Of a stretch of DNA of 64,000 nucleotides, positions 58,849 to 64,000 are shown in pieces (positions within the stretch are counted from its first letter, which is position 1; every line of letters begins with the position of its first letter). This stretch comes from Antedon mediterranea (lineage: Eukaryota > Echinodermata > Crinoidea > Comatulida > Antedonidae), in contig NC_092673.1 of assembly GCF_964355755.1 (NCBI RefSeq), positions 34,231,648-34,295,647 on the forward strand, read 5' to 3'. Both the position numbers and the translations under genes were made by a program. A model generated the notes under the pieces. That model saw only the letters and a program-made list of their open reading frames with translations. It was not told where the DNA came from and did not search any database.

Positions 58849-59199
58849 AATAATTCAGACGAAATCACTCCGTATCACGGAGATCCGTCTTTTGTCAGTA
58901 GACACGAATCGATTAAACAAAGACGCTTGTTAGAAAACTGTGAAAAGTTATTGCAGTCTAACTGCTACTTTAACGAGTTGGGCAACTGTAAAACACCGTT
59001 TCATATTTTCCACCAGTGTAGAAAATGTAAGATATACACAAAACGTAATGTAGGTTCACATGTTAGAGCATGTAACGAAAATACGAAATTACATTACACG
59101 CAATTTAAAGCGTTTCAGTCTTTAAAAGCTGCTCAGAAAAGATCCATTGAGTGCGAATCCACATCAGGATTTTGGACCGATGAACAACAAAAAAAATAA
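58837..59199 (+). CDS. Unrecognised C2HC-finger ORF, probable last exon
   Basis: The open frame of 120 codons has no ATG near its start and an acceptor-like tttttaag before it. It contains NELGNCKTPFHIFHQCRKCK then IYTKRNVGSHVRACN, a C-x2-C-x11-H-x3-C finger. It ends before an A-rich tract, with AATAAA at 59254-59259, so it looks like a true 3' exon. Family unknown; it may be the second protein of the tyrosine-recombinase element or an unrelated gene end. Confidence 0.5.
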   Translation, partial: FLRENNSDEITPYHGDPSFVSRHESIKQRRLLENCEKLLQSNCYFNELGNCKTPFHIFHQCRKCKIYTKRNVGSHVRACNENTKLHYTQFKAFQSLKAAQKRSIECESTSGFWTDEQQKK

Positions 59200-59332
59200 A
59201 AAAATACAAAAAAAAAAAAAATATGTTTAATATTTATGTATGTATATCAATATAATAAAGTTCACACGATGATGAATATTGTTTACGAAAAAGTTATTTC
59301 ATTACCATCTACCGCTACCAACCACATTATTT

Positions 59333-59620
59333 AAAATAGCGCCCTCTATTATGATGACATCACTACATGGTACCTCAATTTTCGAAAAAATTTATTCTAT
59401 TACCAACAACCATTACCAACCATCCCATATCAACACCATCGTCTATTTTGAAATGAACTGCTCCCCCTTGCGGTGGTACATAAACGGTTCGATACTCACG
59501 ACTAGCCTATAATACGTTGTAGTAAAGTACGCCCTCTATGTGTATATCGCCCTCTATATATGAACATCGCGCTCTACGATATAAAGTGCGCCACCTACGG
59601 TCGATAGAGGGCGCTATTTT
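59333..59620. mobile_element. MITE with GCGCCCTCTAT inverted repeats (288 bp)
   Basis: aaaatagcgccctctat (59333-59349) and its exact complement (59604-59620) bound the element. Inside, gccctctatgtgtatatcgc and ccctctatatatgaacatcg repeat the terminal motif. Target duplication is unclear. The same TAGAGGGCGC motif occurs singly at 19877, 43135 and 51091. Confidence 0.65.
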
Positions 59621-59734
59621 ATTATGACTCAACAGAATTCCAAGTAATCCAATAAACCAGGTTGAGTAACTACTAACTGAATTAGCACATTTAATAAAAT
59701 GGCAGATAGTTGATGGAAGGTTCTTGGACATCAA

Positions 59735-60680
59735 ATATCAATGGTTAAGATTCGGCCTATTTCACCATCTAACTCCTCATACATATAACCTTTTATTAGG
59801 AATTTCCAAGTACAAGACAACACTGTACATAATTTATTCAACGCACTAAAACTCACCATAGATCATTCCTATTCCTGTCCAATTTTGTATCTAAAGGTTC
59901 ACAATAAAATAACTGACATAGACATAATTAACAATAGTTGCCTTCCTGACCGTTTAGGGAAACCCCACCGTCGTGATGTCTTTATTTCGGTAAATCCGAG
60001 TGTAGCATGCCTCTAAACCAACGGACCCACAATTACGTCGATCTTGAACAACACTTTTGTTTTTTATAGCACTTCAGGTAAATATTTTAGAATATGACAA
60101 CTATAAGTAAAATAAACCTATTTCAAGAACTAATTTTTAAAGAAAGATGGACATAATTAGAAAAAATGCAGGCAGTGCTGCCAAAAATGCTCTTTTCAAT
60201 TTCACCAAAGCGTGATGAGCCACACTGCAGAAAGTATAGAAGAGTCTATATCGTTCTTGGAACCCATGGAACATGCAGACTTTGGTTATGACAATCCGTG
60301 CTAAAACATAAATAAAGCAGACAGACTATAGAACAATATATTTTACACAATTCTACTATTTGGCAACATTTTCCTTGTTTTGCAAACCACAGAGGGGACT
60401 TCTTTTCGAGTTGGGTACACATTTCGCGTATGGTACACATTTTGGTATGTACCACTACCAACAGGAAAGGTGGGTGGAACCTTTTTGCAGAACGTCAAAA
60501 GGCTGGGAAAATTTAAACAACTCATCATCCAACCAATCTATATTATCTTCCCTTTTCTTTTGAGTTTTCTTTTCGTCACATATTTCCGGTTTCTTTTTAT
60601 TCATTTCTTATCCGTTGTATTGTATACATAGGATAGAGCTTATCTTAACCAACTGCATGTAAATGGGGCAATATCAATGC
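59735..60680. repeat. Decayed module copies
   Basis: The 'atcaatggttaagattc-gcctatttcaccatctaac' and 'caccatagatcattcct' phrases link it to 48-54 kb. The open frames at 60246-60631 are overlapping on both strands and have no family resemblance. Confidence 0.55.
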
Positions 60681-60860
60681 AATGTAGATTACCTTATAGT
60701 TTCGTCGTGGCCTGCTGTACATAACAGCGACACGATGAAAGTAGCAGACATATTATAATGGAATGGCTTCACGTATATTAGAATGAAGCCAACAAAAGAC
60801 AATCAAACAATAATGAAGTATGTCAAAAGATGCAAACATGTTTTTGACGATTACGTTGAA
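60680..60860 (+). pseudogene. VADILQWNGF module, broken
   Basis: gtcgtggcctgctgtacata starts the copy; 'atattataatgg' introduces a stop in place of the Gln of ILQWNG. It ends by joining 'tttttgacgattacgttgaa'. Confidence 0.5.
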
Positions 60861-61108
60861 GACACATTTATTATCTGCAACGAAAATTTAGAAATGGTGG
60901 CGACAACTGTCTATAAGACTGAAAGTGAATGCATGCCCCTGCTCTAACAATAAATTTAATGACACAGTGTCATAAAAACTTTAACTCATTGTTCAAAGTA
61001 TTAAGCAAATAAAATGTATTATTTAAAAAAGATGGTAAAGAGTTATCATTGTCCTGTCTTAGGATCAGATTAAATTAAGAATAAGCAACTGATTTTCATT
61101 GATGTTTC

Positions 61109-61568
61109 TTGAATGTTCTTATTATTCATTTTACTGTAGATGCATATTTACAACTAATAGCATTTCACCAGAATCTTGAAGACGAGGGACATCAGTTGGA
61201 TGCAAAACAAATTGTATGTTCACATTTCATTGCCGAAACCCTAAATTTCAGGCGAATCACCCACTTGCTGCAACCGGAGTTGCAGGTTAGGTTATTTTGT
61301 AGTTGAGTCTTCAAATCATATCCTAAATTTATTATCTGCAACAGAAATTCAAAAATAGAGAACTCATGAAAACGTGAAAGTTATTAAATTATATTGCGGA
61401 CTTCACATTTGTCACTTTTGTGTCCATAGGTTGGTCATGCCACAGGTGCCATGGGCTAGGTACCCAATCATGGTTGTTAAAGGCCGATTGGATTGTAATC
61501 ATTGTTTTTTCATTAAAGAAAATACAATGAGGACACCGCCGACAGCCCCTAATTCACCCACCCTCTAA
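61109..61568 (+). pseudogene. Module with AFHQNLEDEGHQ and IAETLNFRRITHLLQPEL
   Basis: The frame reads LIAFHQNLEDEGHQLDAKQI then VCSHFIAETLNFRRITHLLQ. A further frame reads RLVMPQVPWARYPIMVVKGR then ENTMRTPPTAPNSPTL and stop. Parts recur at 32222-32372 and 41176-41261. The conserved PPTAPNSPTL end appears in three copies. Unrecognised family. Confidence 0.45.
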
Positions 61569-62216
61569 AACCCTTCTAGTTGTTTAAATTTTAAATCAAT
61601 TAATACACGATTTTTAAAAGTGCAACAGCTGCCAACACTCATAAATCTAGTCAGGGATTGGGGTATTCTGCCTCAGCAGAATTTTTTTACAGTATTATTC
61701 CAACTCAAATGTTATTTATTTTTTAAATTCACCAGGAGCCCAAAAAGGGTAAAAAGCGTACAAGACAATGCCCTTTACCAAAGTGTAAAGCCAAGGTTCA
61801 GCAATACACCCACCCTCTAAAACTCTTCTAGTTGTTTAAATTTTAAATAAATTAATAAATTAAATATTAGGCGCAAACTTTATTGATGTGGCAGACAAAT
61901 TACAAGCGTTTTTAGAAGAACTTAACTAGACGGGGAAAACACTGAAAGAAAGCACAATGAAATGTGGCGATGTAGCTGAGATGATGTTTGAAGTAAAAAG
62001 CCAGACTCTGAACACGCATGGATGACACTCTTAAGGAGGCATTTTGCAAGACCTAATTCGGATGGACTGAAAGTGATATGTCGTGACACGATTTTTACAA
62101 GTGCAACAGCTGCCAACACTCATAAATCTAGACAGGAATTGGGGTAGTCTGCTTTTTTGACAGTATTATTTCAACTCAAATGTTATTTATTTTCTAAATT
62201 CACCAGGAGCCCAAAA

Positions 62217-62590
62217 AGGGTAAAAAGCATGCCCTTTACGAAAGTGTAAAGCCAAGGTTCAGCAATTTGTATGGCATCTAATGGGCAGCAAGCATGGCTT
62301 ACTACAAGAAGATGCAATGCCAATTGTAGATGAAAGCAGTCTCAAGTTGAAACGTGACAAGTCAGAACTTGACAAAAAAAAACTAAGGATGATGGAAGAC
62401 TCTTCAAATGAAGACAAAAAACAAACAACTTTCTAGAAAAATAAGAAATTTAAATTGTCAACTGCAAAGGAGAGAAGGGGTAATTTCTTATTTAGAAGGT
62501 TTGACCAAGGATTTGGAAAGAAGAATAGCTGAAGGGGAAGAACGCCTACAGCGTATTGAACCAGATGAAGAAATTGTGTATATTGATTAA
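62217..62590 (+). pseudogene. Chimeric zinc-finger/coiled-coil module
   Basis: The first finger and linker (to LKLKRDKSELD) are joined at about 62374 directly to the coiled-coil module; the second finger is missing. The coiled-coil half is open from 62408: NKQLSRKIRNLNCQLQRREG, VISYLEGLTKDLERRIAEGE, then RLQRIEPDEEIVYID and TAA. Confidence 0.6.
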
Positions 62591-62674
62591 ATGACTGATA
62601 ACTGTAAGTAATTGGTTACCTTATTTTAAAGGAAGCTTACACCTTTAATTCAGAAGACATCGACAACAACAATG

Positions 62675-62873
62675 TAGATTGTCTTATAGTTTCGTCGTAG
62701 CCTGCTGTACATAACAGCGACACGATGAAAGTAGCCGACATATTACAATGGAATGACTTCACGTATATTAGAATAAAACCAACAAAAGGCAATCAAACAA
62801 TAATGAAGTATGTCAAAAGATGCAAACGTGTTATTGTAGTTCAAAATTTATTCTTTGAAGATTACGTCGAATG
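62675..62873 (+). pseudogene. VADILQWNGF module
   Basis: The frame FVVACCT... is read as PAVHNSDTMKVADILQWNDF, TYIRIKPTKGNQTIMKYVKR then CKRVIVVQNLFFEDYVE with TGA at 62871-62873. Open throughout, with several replacements against the 43.9-kb copy. Confidence 0.5.
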
Positions 62874-63609
62874 AATGCATTATTAAGCAGTGAACACAGA
62901 AGTGTTGGAAAGGTTCTCAATAGACTTTACATCTAAACATTTGGGATGCAGTATTTGAATTGGAGATTGAGCCTTTTCAATAATATTTGGGATGTAGTAT
63001 TTAGTCCGATAAAACAAGTTTTTCGGTTTACCTTTTGTTAAAATGCTGTCTGTTTTTAATAAAGGTTTAATAACACTTTGGTTACAATTCTTCCTCTTTG
63101 ATCATTTAGCTGTAGGAAACATATAATAGTTATATAATGATGAAGTATATACTGTATATTGTTATATTGTTAGTTATTTCTAAATTATAGAAAAACTGTA
63201 AAATAACATGCTCTTTTGGTTAAGCTTCTGCCTATATGATCACTTTTCTGTAGGGAACATATATTTTTCCAGAATGAGTGATAATAGAAGGATAGAGAAT
63301 CTTGAGAAGGAGGTATACAAGTTGAGAAAGAGGAGAAACTAGAAAAGTCAGAGGCAAAAAAAACCAATGATGGAAACCGATATAATGGCCATTCCATGAA
63401 TGAGCTGAAGTCATGCATATGGCCAGTAGATCCTTTGTTGAATACTGCCCAAAAAAATATTTACAAAATTGAAGAATCAAAAAACAAAAAATCAATGAAG
63501 AGTGGAGACAGGCCTCACCCTCCGCTTGATCACTAGTTTGGAAAATATAGTAATTGTACCCACAAGTTGTACCAAACAATTTTTAAAAAAAATCAACCGC
63601 TTCCGAGTA

Positions 63610-64000
63610 CAACAATAATGGTTAACTTTTAAAAATAAAACGCGCGGATTTCGCATACAGCACAACTGCAATACAATAACAAAAACCTATATGCTTTATG
63701 GGACATATTGAACAACTCATCTCCTGCCAATTCACCGCTTTGTTGCTTTCGTCGTCTTTGACGATCTTGTTTGAACTCCGTTGGAATTTCACATTTTGAT
63801 GCAAATTTCTTTGCGTCGCTCATTAATGCCTTGTAATATTCGTCGCTTCTCTTAAATGCCAGTGCTTTTTCAGCATCGTCTATTAGTTGTAATGCTGTAT
63901 CTATTGCAATTCCTCGCTCTTGCAATGCGTCAGAAGCCACACGAATTGTCAAGGATGTCTTTGAGAACTGTAAAAATCCCACAACCGAGGTAGTAGATCA
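63610..64000 (-). pseudogene. hAT-like transposase fragment, copy 3
   Basis: VGFLQFSKTSLTIRVASDAL, QERGIAIDTALQLIDDAEKA and RQRRRKQQSGELAGDELFNM are nearly identical to 44462-44835. The window ends within the adjoining plus-strand ORF copy. Confidence 0.62.

Larger units (their letters stand above)
61600..64000 (+). repeat. Module mosaic block, copy 2 (runs out of the window)
   Basis: It repeats the order of 40278-44870 in compressed form: a partial RRHFARP module, a truncated zinc-finger module (61736-61804), the gatgtggcaga block (61884), a full RRHFARP module (62018), zinc finger (62217-62373), coiled coil (62374-62590), VADILQWNGF (62675-62873), a second coiled-coil start (63274) and the hAT-like minus fragment (63610-63982). 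Confidence 0.8.

Noticed and set aside
60246-60631. Four overlapping ORFs on both strands
   Set aside because: Mutually antisense, no family resemblance, within decayed module sequence.
40278-64000. LTR retrotransposon with the two blocks as LTRs
   Set aside because: The blocks differ in module order and length, carry exon-like coding pieces, and no primer-binding site, polypurine tract, RT or integrase lies between them.

Overview
The window is AT-rich animal nuclear DNA: one intron-bearing gene with GT-AG introns and a large repeat content. The palindromic AGGCCTAGGCCTA tracts, the Helitron, Kolobok/THAP and tyrosine-recombinase relics and the isolated single-copy gene suit a marine deuterostome invertebrate such as an echinoderm. 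That assignment is an inference; no species-specific marker is visible. REGION 1 (about 0.2-21.6 kb, minus strand) holds the only clearly intact host gene, NOA1, a mitochondrial circularly permuted GTPase. I could place all seven coding exons; they sum to 2373 nt with consistent splice phases, giving 790 residues plus a stop. Its introns carry a perfect 10 x 64-bp array, a 7 x 12-bp array, a 34-bp minisatellite of about 1 kb, a Harbinger-like element with TTA target duplications, a LINE tail, MITE-like inverted repeats and SINE-like pieces. REGION 2 (21.7-31.4 kb) is a graveyard of nested transposons: a broken YqaJ-type nuclease, a broken THAP-Kolobok transposase, and a retroviral-type gag remnant cut by a 2.5-kb element flanked by TTAA. 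Removing that element with one TTAA restores the gag reading frame. A 51-bp minisatellite encoding a Pro/Thr/Ser-rich peptide follows. REGION 3 (33.7-39.3 kb) is a decayed Helitron (Rep HUH plus PIF1-like helicase) interrupted by a 5'-truncated LINE; a Harbinger-type foldback MITE with TAA duplications lies just beyond. REGION 4 (40.2-64 kb) is the unusual part: a mosaic of repeatedly copied exon-sized modules (double zinc finger, coiled coil, a VADILQWNGF peptide, a hAT-like fragment on the minus strand). Two blocks (40.3-45.0 and 61.6-64.0 kb) flank a PHD-finger protein fused to an AlkB-like domain that appears to have lost its iron ligands, and a zinc-finger tyrosine recombinase (Crypton-like) with one frameshift. 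Whether these modules belong to one large mobile element or to several nested ones cannot be settled from this sequence alone; that is the main open question. No rRNA, tRNA, CRISPR array or prokaryotic-style operon was seen.
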